The position numbers were made by a program, and so were the translations under genes. From positions 1 through 14,388 of the forward strand of contig NZ_JAUMUL010000052.1 in NCBI RefSeq assembly GCF_030530635.1: DNA of 14,388 bases, given 5' to 3'. Within the stretch, counting starts at the first letter, position 1, and every line of letters begins with the position of its first letter. This document shows, one piece after another, positions 1 through 6,821 of the stretch. The notes below the pieces were generated by a model. The model was not told the DNA's origin, did not search any database, and saw only the letters and a program-made list of their open reading frames with translations. Source of the stretch: Actinomyces sp. (GTDB taxonomy: Bacteria > Actinomycetota > Actinomycetes > Actinomycetales > Actinomycetaceae).

Positions 1-2
1 GT

Positions 3-48
3 AGTTACGTGCCGAGTTCGGTAGAAGTTACGTGCCGAGTTCGGCAGA
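3..48. repeat. Tandem 23-bp direct repeat, two copies
   Basis: Two head-to-tail 23-bp units lie at 3-25 and 26-48. Both begin AGTTACGTGCCGAGTTCGG and end TAGA or CAGA, so they differ at a single base (T22 versus C45). Each unit contains a short inverted repeat, GCCGA-gt-TCGGC in copy two, with the last base changed in copy one. The array touches the window edge and may continue to the left. It lies about 120 nt before the kinase start codon, so it could be an operator array, part of an upstream gene's terminator, or a dispersed intergenic repeat. The repeat is certain, its role is not known. Confidence 0.8.
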
Positions 49-167
49 TATGGTTCCGGACTGATCGACACCCGAACGAGACTTTCTGTCTAGGATGTCC
101 CACAGACGGCAGGGACGGCGTGCCCTCCTGCCGGTTCCGCTTCGCCCCAACCCCGAGGAGACGCCAA

Positions 168-2603
168 ATGGCTCCGACCGATCCCGTCCAGCGCCTCGGC
201 AGCGCCTATGTGCTCGATACGCGCATCGGTGCCGGAGCACAGGGAGAGGTATGGCTGGCCCACCGCACCGAGGCGCCCGACACCCGGCTGGCGGTCAAGC
301 TGCTGCGCGCGGACCTGTTGGAGGACGAGGGCGTGATCGAGCGCTTCATCAGGGAGCGAGCCACCTTGATGCGAGTGTCGTCCCCGTACGTGGTGGGGGT
401 GCGTGACATGGTGGTGGAGGGCAGCCGCTTCGCGATCGTCATGGACTATGTGAGCGGGGGCAACCTGCGGCATCTGCTGAACGATCGGGGTGTGCTGGCG
501 CCCGCGGAGGTGGCGCGTGTCGGAGCGTGCCTGGCACACGGCCTGGCAGCTGTCCACGACGCCGGTATTGTCCACCGCGACATCAAACCCGCCAACGTGC
601 TCATAGACTCCGGTCTGGCCGCAAGCGGTGCAGGGGAGTGGACACCCCGGCTGGCCGATTTCGGCGTCGCCCGCATCTGCGACACGGTCGCCTCCTCCCA
701 CGCCACCGGCGCCATCGGTACGCCGCTGTACATGGCGCCCGAGATCCTCGACCCCGCGGCGCCGACGCCCGCCGCCGACATCTACTCTCTCGGTGTGCTG
801 CTGTACGAGGCGGCCAGCGGGACCACCCCGTTCGTCGGCGCTCCCACCCAGGTGCTGGCCCAGCACGCCCGCCGCGCTCCCGGCCGCCCCGATGGTATTC
901 CGGATGTGCTGTGGAGCGTGCTGGAACGCATGCTCATCAAGCAGCCGACCGCCCGCCCGGGCGCTCGGGAGGTCGCCGCCCTGTTGGAGTCCGCTGCCCC
1001 CGCCCTCGGGGGTATCGCCCCCGCCCCGCGGCTGACGGCGCCCCCGCCATCGGCGGCGGCCGCGGCTCCCTACGTGTGGGCCGACGACGCCGCACCCGGC
1101 GTCCCGCCGACGCCCACCGCGGGCGGTGGAGCCGGCGTTTCGACGCCCCCCACGGCCCCGCTGGCGGTGTCACCGACCGTGGTCTCAGCGGGCGAGCCCA
1201 CACGTGTCGCCGAGGCCCAGGCGCCCGCGGAAGCCGATATTGAAACCCGTATTGCCGGCGCACCGCACTCAGTGTCCCCCACGGCGCCGTCGTCTCCGTC
1301 GGCCGGTTGGGCGCCTCCGGACACGGTCGGTGGCTCCGGCGGCCGACGGCCTGCCGGACGGGGCGGTAAACGGGGGATGCGACGGGTGCTGGTACCCGGG
1401 CTCGTCGTAGTCGTTCTGGCCGCGGCCGTGGGCGGAGTACTGCTTTGGAGGCAGCGCTCCGCCTCCACATCAACCGCCACGGCCGTCGCCGCGCTGCCCG
1501 CCGAGGCCAAGACGATTGAGCTGCAGCGGATCGCGGATGCCGATCGTGTGCGTCTGGCCCCCGATCGCGGCGCTCTGGCGGCGCGGACCGGTTACCAGCA
1601 CTGGTCGCTGTACGACTTGGACGCTGCCGGACAGGCGCCGGTATGGTCCGGCGACTGCGATTCGGCGGAGTTCTGGACCGACAAGAGTTTTCTGTGCGTC
1701 CAGGACAAGACCGCGCACCTGATCGGCCTGGACGGCACTGACGAGACTAACGCCGTCTCGCTCAAGGGTCGTACCCATCTGGGGACCAGCGGGGACGCCG
1801 CCATTGTCGTTGAGGGCGATTACTCCGGCTCGCTGGTGGCTCTGGACGCGGACGGCCAGCAGCTGTGGAGGCGCGACGGCGGCTTCCGGGAGGCGCAGGT
1901 GACTGCGGGTTTCGTGGTCACCTACGAGACCGGTTCTCGGCGACTGCTCGTGCTTTCGGCGGACACCGGCGAGGTGCTCCTGTCCAAGGCGGCCGAGGAC
2001 ACGCCCGATTTCGACTCTGCTCGGCCCGGAGGCGTAGGCGTCGACGTCGGCACGCAGGCCTTCTACGTGATTGAAGGCAATACCGCCACCGTTTACGATG
2101 CCACCGGCGCCGAGGTCGGCAAGGTTGACGGTGCGGGCACCCGTTCGGACTGGGTGGTCTCCGATGAGGTCACCGCGGAGCAGCTGGTGGCGCTGCTGCG
2201 CAGCGCCACCGACCAGGGCGGCGTGCGCGTGCGCGGCAGTGCCGGGGAGGCGGGTGTGGACGTCAATACGGTCGCCTGCACGGCGACCGGCCCCGGAGCG
2301 GTGGCGTACGCCGTGCCCGAACGCACCGACGGCGAGGCCTGTGTCATCACTCCGATGGGCCTGGTCGGCGGCGACGACGGCGTGCTGTTCGTCATGGGAC
2401 AGCCCTCGTCGCGCACGGAGGCCACCGGTGACAACTTGATCGCCTACGATCTCGACTCCGGTCAGCAGCTCTGGCGGGTGGCCGGCACCCTGGTGTCGGT
2501 TCTCCCGGCGTCGGACAACGCCGCCGGCAATGCCGCGGGGATGCCCCGCATGCTCGTATCCGAGGGGGACGATCTGGTCGTGCACGGCTTCACCAAGGGC
2601 TGA
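168..2603 (+). CDS. Membrane Ser/Thr protein kinase with outside propeller-like domain
   Basis: A 811-residue eukaryotic-type Ser/Thr protein kinase of the bacterial PknB-like group, which phosphorylates proteins from ATP at the membrane. The kinase domain covers about residues 14-275: glycine loop GAGAQG (21-26), ATP-binding Lys in AVK (44), catalytic HRDIKPAN (from 136), DFG (164-166) and APE (190-192), so it should be active. A Pro/Ala/Thr-rich cytoplasmic linker follows, then one membrane helix at about 407-429. The outside part (430-811) has repeated strand motifs such as LVALDADGQQLW and LIAYDLDSGQQLW, typical of PQQ-like beta-propellers, probably a sensor. I chose ATG 168 because GAGGAG at 155-160 lies 7 nt before it; the frame is open back to 9, but those residues are outside the domain and lack a ribosome site. 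Its substrate cannot be told from the sequence. Confidence 0.92.
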   Translation: MAPTDPVQRLGSAYVLDTRIGAGAQGEVWLAHRTEAPDTRLAVKLLRADLLEDEGVIERFIRERATLMRVSSPYVVGVRDMVVEGSRFAIVMDYVSGGNLRHLLNDRGVLAPAEVARVGACLAHGLAAVHDAGIVHRDIKPANVLIDSGLAASGAGEWTPRLADFGVARICDTVASSHATGAIGTPLYMAPEILDPAAPTPAADIYSLGVLLYEAASGTTPFVGAPTQVLAQHARRAPGRPDGIPDVLWSVLERMLIKQPTARPGAREVAALLESAAPALGGIAPAPRLTAPPPSAAAAAPYVWADDAAPGVPPTPTAGGGAGVSTPPTAPLAVSPTVVSAGEPTRVAEAQAPAEADIETRIAGAPHSVSPTAPSSPSAGWAPPDTVGGSGGRRPAGRGGKRGMRRVLVPGLVVVVLAAAVGGVLLWRQRSASTSTATAVAALPAEAKTIELQRIADADRVRLAPDRGALAARTGYQHWSLYDLDAAGQAPVWSGDCDSAEFWTDKSFLCVQDKTAHLIGLDGTDETNAVSLKGRTHLGTSGDAAIVVEGDYSGSLVALDADGQQLWRRDGGFREAQVTAGFVVTYETGSRRLLVLSADTGEVLLSKAAEDTPDFDSARPGGVGVDVGTQAFYVIEGNTATVYDATGAEVGKVDGAGTRSDWVVSDEVTAEQLVALLRSATDQGGVRVRGSAGEAGVDVNTVACTATGPGAVAYAVPERTDGEACVITPMGLVGGDDGVLFVMGQPSSRTEATGDNLIAYDLDSGQQLWRVAGTLVSVLPASDNAAGNAAGMPRMLVSEGDDLVVHGFTKG

Positions 2604-2616
2604 GATCCAGACGCCG

Positions 2617-2638
2617 GGTCCCTCAGGCCTGGGAGACC
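2617..2638. terminator. Possible shared terminator hairpin between convergent genes
   Basis: GGTCCCTCAGG is followed directly by CCTGGGAGACC, a near-palindrome of 22 nt with one mismatch and one G-T pair. It lies between the stop of the kinase gene (2603) and overlaps the last codons of the converging lipoprotein gene (stop at 2623). The position suits a bidirectional terminator, but there is no T-run on either strand, so a rho-independent role is doubtful. Confidence 0.3.
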
Positions 2639-4230
2639 GGGATGTCGGTCAGCCGTGCGGCCAGGTTCTTGCCGGGCAGGTCCAGGGCTACGGTGTCCGT
2701 TCCCGGATACGGCCAGACGACCGGCAGGCGCTGGGCCTCGCCGCGTACGATGTCGCGCACGGTCCGGTTGGTCACCGGAACGTAGTCGCCCTCGGCGTTC
2801 AGGTAGTTGGCCGCCAGGTAGCGCGTGTCTCCCGCCAGGAGAGTCGGGTTGTGGACGGCGCTGGAGGAGGTCGGCCAGTGCAGGATCTGCAGTTCGTTGG
2901 GCAGGGCGAACAGGCTCACGGTGATGTGCACGTCCTCCTGCGTGCTGAGCAGGAGCGAGCCGGTGACGTAGTCGCCGACGCGGGTCACGGACTCCATCGA
3001 AAGGTGGACCGTCTGATCATTGATGCGTACGTCGACGCCGTCGGCGCCGCTGCCCACCGGGCCCACGGAGCGGGGCATCTGTCCTGAGGCTGCGCGGGGC
3101 GGGCTGGTCTGTGGGCTCGCCGGCGTTGAGAGGGCAGTGGCCTCCGCCGGGTTCTTCGGCTTCAGCACCACTTCGACCCGCCGGTTGGCGGCGCGCGCAT
3201 CGTCCGAAGTGCCCTGTGCCCGAGGCTTGGACTCGCCCTTGCCGGCGATGGTGGTCTCCCAGCGCGACAGGTCCGTCAACCGGGCCAGCCGGTCGGCAAC
3301 CGCCTGGGCGCGCTGCTCGGACAGGGTCTGGTTGTAGTCCTCCTCGTCAACATCATCGGTGTGTCCGGTCACTGACAGCTTCCCGCCGGAGGGATAGCGC
3401 GTCAGTTGCTCTACCACCTCGGCCAGGACCTCGTCGGCCTGCGCGGACAGCTCCTTCGAGTCCGATCCGAAGGTCACGTCTCCGGAGACCGTCACCGTGG
3501 TGGACTCTCGGTCCGCCTCAGTGTCGTAGGAGCCGTCGGTGGCCGTCACCAGGGAGCTGAGCCGGTAGGGACCGGGATTGGCCTCGCGGTCGATCTTGGC
3601 CACGCTGAGCATTTCACCCACCTGGAAGCCGGCGTCTTCGGGGCCGACCACCGGGACTCCCACCGCCACACCGACGCTCGGGAGAAACAGCTCTACGGTC
3701 TGGACGCCGTCGTCGACCGCATCGAATACCGGGAACAGCTCCACCGAGGACAGGCGGGAGATGGGATCGCGCATCCCATCGGTGCGGTCGCCGAGTTCCG
3801 GGAACACCAGGGACTGGCGCAGCGACAGCAGCAGCATCCCACGCATGGAGAAGGGGGAGGAGGGGCCGCTGAAGGCGGAGGAGAGGGTCAGCTCGGTGTC
3901 GGAGTCGGTGGACACCTCCACCCGCACGATGGTGTAACCGTCTTGCACGGTGGCGGGGCCGACTCGGAAGGTCGCCGCCACGCCGTCGAGGGCCGATTCC
4001 AGGGCGACGGCGCCGGTTGCGTCGGCGGTCGGCACCGGGGGTGCGCTCACGGTCGGGGATTCTGCGGAACCGGCCGGATCAGCGGTTGAATCCGCCGTCG
4101 AACGTAGCGGGTTCTTGGAGCAGGCGGCCAGGCCGGCGCCCGCCGCGCACACCGACAAGATGGAGAGCATGGAGCGGCGGGGAAGACCGCTGGGACCCGG
4201 AGTATGGGGGAACCGGACTATGGACTGCAT
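2623..4230 (-). CDS. OmpA-domain lipoprotein
   Basis: A 535-residue exported lipoprotein. The N-terminus has a Tat-like twin Arg (18-19, PRRSML), a hydrophobic stretch, and a lipobox LAAC with the lipidated Cys at 37. Residues about 40-75 are a Ser/Thr/Ala/Pro-rich tether, followed by a beta-rich domain without a family I can name. An OmpA C-terminal-like peptidoglycan-binding domain covers about 247-358, with the signature TGHTDD (His290), NQTLSEQRAQAV and the conserved NRRVEV. A second Pro/Ser-rich linker and a beta-rich C-terminal domain follow. ATG at 4230 is preceded by AGAAAGG (4237-4243, spacing 6). The gene converges on the kinase and diverges from the membrane-protein and Tad genes. 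In a one-membrane bacterium, anchoring between membrane and wall is the likely role; a link to the pilus is only suggested by position. Confidence 0.86.
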   Translation of the reverse strand: MQSIVRFPHTPGPSGLPRRSMLSILSVCAAGAGLAACSKNPLRSTADSTADPAGSAESPTVSAPPVPTADATGAVALESALDGVAATFRVGPATVQDGYTIVRVEVSTDSDTELTLSSAFSGPSSPFSMRGMLLLSLRQSLVFPELGDRTDGMRDPISRLSSVELFPVFDAVDDGVQTVELFLPSVGVAVGVPVVGPEDAGFQVGEMLSVAKIDREANPGPYRLSSLVTATDGSYDTEADRESTTVTVSGDVTFGSDSKELSAQADEVLAEVVEQLTRYPSGGKLSVTGHTDDVDEEDYNQTLSEQRAQAVADRLARLTDLSRWETTIAGKGESKPRAQGTSDDARAANRRVEVVLKPKNPAEATALSTPASPQTSPPRAASGQMPRSVGPVGSGADGVDVRINDQTVHLSMESVTRVGDYVTGSLLLSTQEDVHITVSLFALPNELQILHWPTSSSAVHNPTLLAGDTRYLAANYLNAEGDYVPVTNRTVRDIVRGEAQRLPVVWPYPGTDTVALDLPGKNLAARLTDIPVSQA

Positions 4231-4324
4231 GATGTGCCTTTCTGAAGTGATCGGTTTTCAACTGAGCTGATGTGAAGACGCTATTGCAGTTGCGCGGTGG
4301 CCGCTATGGGCAGAAGTGGACGTG

Positions 4325-4355
4325 TACCCGGGTATACCCGGGCAGTACCCGGGTA
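4325..4355. promoter_or_regulatory. Three phased TACCCGGG-type palindromes (operator-like)
   Basis: TACCCGGGTA at 4325-4334, TACCCGGGCA at 4335-4344 and TACCCGGGTA at 4346-4355. The first and third are perfect 10-bp palindromes, the middle differs at one base. Start-to-start distances are 10 and 11 bp, about one helical turn, so all three would face the same side of the DNA. This suits cooperative binding by a dimeric regulator. The array lies 95 nt before the lipoprotein start and 326 nt before the membrane-protein start. The binding protein is unknown. Confidence 0.5.
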
Positions 4356-4372
4356 GGTGGGGAGACCTACCC
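4351..4372. promoter_or_regulatory. Perfect 8-bp inverted repeat (hairpin)
   Basis: GGGTAGGT (4351-4358), a 6-nt spacer GGGGAG, then ACCTACCC (4365-4372) make a perfect 8-bp stem. It shares its left arm with the last TACCCGGGTA palindrome, so the two structures overlap. No T-run follows, so a terminator is unlikely; an operator or an RNA leader hairpin is possible. Confidence 0.45.
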
Positions 4373-4680
4373 ATGGCGGCGGCGTGGCGGCGTCGTTACG
4401 TTTGTGGCGTTCCTGTTCTCCACCGGAAGGCGTCCATCGTGTCCACGGTTCGCACCTGTGCGCCAGCTTCCCCGTGCGTTGTCTCACGCATCCTGCCCTA
4501 TGCCCACTGGCGGATTCTGGGGCGGCGCTGGGGCGCAGTCAGGGGCGCCGGTCCCTGGGAGAATGCCTCACACCCCTTTAGCCTGCCTGCGAGCGTGCCG
4601 ATCCGTGGTCTGCCTGGGCCGGGACGTGCGCTCGGGGAGGGCGTCTCCAGCACCTCCTCATGCGCGCGTTGGAGGAAGGC

Positions 4681-5133
4681 ATGGGACACACCGGCACGTT
4701 GGTGCCCGGAAATCTGGTCGCAGTTGCGGCGCTCGGGACGGCGGGAGTCATCGTGCTCCCGTATCTGCCTACGCCGTTGGCCGGGACGCTTCACGTGGGT
4801 TCGCTGCTCGCGGTCCGAATACTGCTGCTCGCCGACGCGGTCTGGGCACTGCTCGCCTGCGGCGCAGGCCTACTGTTGCTCAGGCGACGGGGCGTCGACC
4901 GCGGCCTCCGGGCCGCGCACGTGGTCGCATACGCATTCATCATCCCGGCGGGTGTGGTCTGCGTGCACGTCTTCGGGGGAAGCATCCTTGATGCCACGCT
5001 GGCCGAGACGCTCGGCGCCGTTATGGTCGGTGCGCTCGCGCACCTGGTCCGTAGTGGCAGCAGCAATATGCCACAGGGCGGCCGAGGCTGGACCGACCGG
5101 GGTCAGAGGCTTGGTGGGGGCCTACGCTACTAG
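4681..5133 (+). CDS. Small four-helix membrane protein, function unknown
   Basis: A 150-residue protein that I do not recognise. Four hydrophobic segments lie at about residues 11-28, 42-67, 79-98 and 106-123, with a basic loop RRRGVDRGLR (68-77) after the second helix that should face the cytoplasm. The tail (124-150) is polar and Gly/Arg-rich. I chose ATG 4681 because GGAGGAAGG (4671-4679) lies directly before it; an in-frame ATG at 4660 would lack a comparable site. Third codon positions are GC-rich as in the neighbours, which supports a real gene. It is alone: 450 nt follow the divergent lipoprotein start and 147 nt precede the Tad operon. It is not a prepilin peptidase: no GxGD motif and too short. 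Confidence 0.62.
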   Translation: MGHTGTLVPGNLVAVAALGTAGVIVLPYLPTPLAGTLHVGSLLAVRILLLADAVWALLACGAGLLLLRRRGVDRGLRAAHVVAYAFIIPAGVVCVHVFGGSILDATLAETLGAVMVGALAHLVRSGSSNMPQGGRGWTDRGQRLGGGLRY

Positions 5134-5280
5134 CGTTCTACACTCGATGTGGCAACCATCTCGTAATAATCGCTTTACGCATACGCCGGTAGCCCGTTAT
5201 GGTGGCCGATATCTGCGTTGCTCGGATGTGATCCGGCATGTTGACCTTTCCACCCCAATGCATCCCGAGGGAGCCCAACC
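5134..5280. promoter_or_regulatory. Probable promoter/operator region of the Tad operon
   Basis: This 147-nt gap precedes the first gene of the Tad operon and is less GC-rich than the coding DNA. It contains a perfect inverted repeat CGGAT-gtg-ATCCG (5223-5235) and a GTTGAC (5240-5245) matching the half-site seen before flp. A weak promoter-like pair is TTTACG (5174-5179) and TATGGT (5198-5203) with an 18-bp spacer, 4 of 6 consensus bases each. The ribosome site GAGGGAG (5267-5273) is at its right end. That a promoter is here is likely by layout, the exact elements are guesses. Confidence 0.4.
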
Positions 5281-6057
5281 GTGATTCTCGTTTCCGCCGT
5301 TGCCGCCGGTGATCCGGCTCCCGATGAGTGTCGGATACTGTCGTCGCTCGACGAAGCCGTAGACGTGCTCGCGTCCACCTCAGGCGATTCCATCCTGGTG
5401 TGCTCCCGCGAGGCTGCGGCACGCCCGTCGCTCGTCGCCAGGGAGGTGCTGGCTCGCGCAGACGTCGCTCTGGTTACGGTTGCAGGCTCCCCCACGCAGC
5501 AGGCCCTCGTTCTGAGAGGCTTGTGCCGGCTGCCTCCCTCCGCTTACGGCCTGGCGCAATCTGTGGCGGACGCGGTGCGTGCTCAGTGCCGAACCCGGGC
5601 GGCCATGTCCTCCGTCACGCGGTTGTCGCAGGCCCGGCCGAGCCTGATGCAGCATGTGCGCAGCTTCTTTCCCGGAGCCTCCTTCGATGTCGACCTGGTC
5701 GACGGCGATGTGCATTCCGTCAGCCCCATCGAATGGAACGTTCAGGACGCCGGGGACATCTGTTGGGCGGCATGCCCGGACCTGGAGGGTCTGCCGGTGT
5801 CATTGGTGGGCGGCCAACCGACGGTGGTGCTGCCGCCAGCGGCTGACTCCCCTTACGGGGCGCGCAGGTGGGCCGAGGTCTCCACGGTTGAGGACTTGCA
5901 GTTGGCGGTCAGTCGCGCGTTGACGGCCGTGCGCGCCATCAGTTGTGGCGCCTGCGGCAGAACCGTCCCGATTGCCGGATGCCCCTTTTGTGGCACCTGG
6001 ATCCGTCCGCCTGCCCCCGCTGTTACAACCCCTACTGTTGAGAGGCGATTGCCATGA
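5281..6057 (+). CDS. Tad-operon zinc-ribbon protein, function unknown
   Basis: A 258-residue protein that I cannot assign to a named family. The C-terminus has a zinc-ribbon motif, CGAC (Cys222, Cys225) and CPFC (Cys234, Cys237), a Cys4 metal site. The first 105 residues alternate strands and helices (SILVCSRE, DVALVTVAGSP) and could be a degenerate receiver or Rossmann-like domain, as at the N-terminus of CpaE/TadZ; this is inference. Residues about 110-215 form a middle domain with no motif I know. No signal peptide or membrane helix is seen, so it should be cytoplasmic. The GTG start at 5281 is set by GAGGGAG (5267-5273, spacing 7). Its stop overlaps the cpaB start by 4 nt (ATGA), so it is the first gene of the pilus operon and probably serves pilus assembly or its control. 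Confidence 0.83.
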   Translation: MILVSAVAAGDPAPDECRILSSLDEAVDVLASTSGDSILVCSREAAARPSLVAREVLARADVALVTVAGSPTQQALVLRGLCRLPPSAYGLAQSVADAVRAQCRTRAAMSSVTRLSQARPSLMQHVRSFFPGASFDVDLVDGDVHSVSPIEWNVQDAGDICWAACPDLEGLPVSLVGGQPTVVLPPAADSPYGARRWAEVSTVEDLQLAVSRALTAVRAISCGACGRTVPIAGCPFCGTWIRPPAPAVTTPTVERRLP

Positions 6058-6821
6058 ACCCACGCCAGCGGCGAGGAGTGCTTCTGCTCCTGGTGACGCT
6101 TTTAGGTGCGGCGCTGACCTTCGTCGGTGTTGCGGCCTATGTCAGCTCGGTATCCTCGCAGGTTGGGCCGATGACACAGGTGCTGGAACTTACCACCGAT
6201 GTTGAGGCGATGCACAAGATCACCGAGAGCGATGTTGAAGTCGTCGAGGTGCCGAAGCGGTGGGCTCCGGATAACGCGGTCTCCTCCTACGGGCAGGTCG
6301 AGGGGCTGGTAACAGTGGGCGCGTACACCACCGGTTCGGTGCTGCAGACGGGCATGCTCACCAACCCGCCCGGACTGTCCGAGGGCAATCGTGAGGTGGC
6401 CATCATGGTTGACGCCGAGACGGGCGTTGCCGGACGCATATCCTCGGGCGACTACGTGGACATCATCGCCACAGTGGAGGATGAGAGTACCAAGGAGCGT
6501 ACCGCCCAGGTGGTGGTGCAGAACGCGCTCATCATCAATGTGGGCGTGGCGACGACGGTCGAGTCCGAGGATTCCTCCGGTGCCTTCTCAGAGAGCCGGG
6601 CCGTGCCGGTCACCTTTGCCCTTTCCACCACGGACAGTCTGAAGGTCGCCTACGCGGAGAGTTTCGCCGTCAAACTCCGGCTGGCGCTGCGCGGCACCGG
6701 GGACAACCTACCGCTGACCGACGATCAATCGGCCTACAGCGCTCCGGTGTCCGCGCCGGCTGACGCCGCGGATCCCAACTCACCCGCCATTGAAGGCAGT
6801 ATTGAAGGGAACCAGCCATGA
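6054..6821 (+). CDS. cpaB: Flp pilus assembly protein CpaB/RcpC
   Basis: A 255-residue CpaB/RcpC-type Tad pilus assembly protein. The N-terminus is basic (NPRQRR) followed by one membrane helix at about 8-31, with the rest outside. Residues about 40-110 fit a SAF-like fold (VEAMHKITESDVEVVEVP and the following TVGAYTTGSVLQTGML), and 115-220 the RcpC/CpaB core with MVDAETGVAGRISSGDYVDI, the family hallmark. The C-terminus is Ala/Pro/Ser-rich. In diderms CpaB works with the secretin; with one membrane it probably stabilises the pilus channel or reaches the wall. Start ATG 6054 overlaps the previous stop by 4 nt and has GAGAGG (6040-6045). It carries one TTA codon (6102-6104). Confidence 0.88.
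   Translation: MNPRQRRGVLLLLVTLLGAALTFVGVAAYVSSVSSQVGPMTQVLELTTDVEAMHKITESDVEVVEVPKRWAPDNAVSSYGQVEGLVTVGAYTTGSVLQTGMLTNPPGLSEGNREVAIMVDAETGVAGRISSGDYVDIIATVEDESTKERTAQVVVQNALIINVGVATTVESEDSSGAFSESRAVPVTFALSTTDSLKVAYAESFAVKLRLALRGTGDNLPLTDDQSAYSAPVSAPADAADPNSPAIEGSIEGNQP

Larger units (their letters stand above)
4231..4680. other. 450-nt intergenic region between divergent genes
   Basis: Separates the lipoprotein gene (leftward) from the small membrane-protein gene (rightward). I see no credible gene in it: open frames here are short or lack ribosome sites and codon structure. Its notable content is the palindrome array at 4325-4355 and the hairpin at 4351-4372. I could not identify convincing -35/-10 pairs for either gene. 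The stretch 4380-4660 has no repeat or motif that I recognise. Confidence 0.6.

Noticed and set aside
65..96. Promoter TCGACA (65-70) and TAGGAT (91-96) for the kinase gene
   Set aside because: The hexamers are passable, but the 20-bp spacer is too long for a normal promoter.
9..167. N-terminal extension of the kinase gene to an upstream in-frame GTG at 9
   Set aside because: The added 53 residues have no domain and look like translated intergenic DNA containing the tandem repeat. GAGGAG at 155-160 clearly marks ATG 168.
1470..2585. Minus-strand open frame opposite the kinase outside domain
   Set aside because: The propeller-like repeats are on the plus strand; the antisense product is His/Gly/Arg-rich without motifs.
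4325..4372. CRISPR array
   Set aside because: The units are 10 bp, palindromic and directly adjacent without spacers, which does not fit CRISPR repeats.
4316..5284. Plus-strand open frame of about 322 codons overlapping the small membrane protein
   Set aside because: The translation is rich in Arg, Ser, Trp and Cys, has no ribosome site, and starts within the palindrome array. The other frame, with four membrane helices and a ribosome site at 4671-4679, is better.
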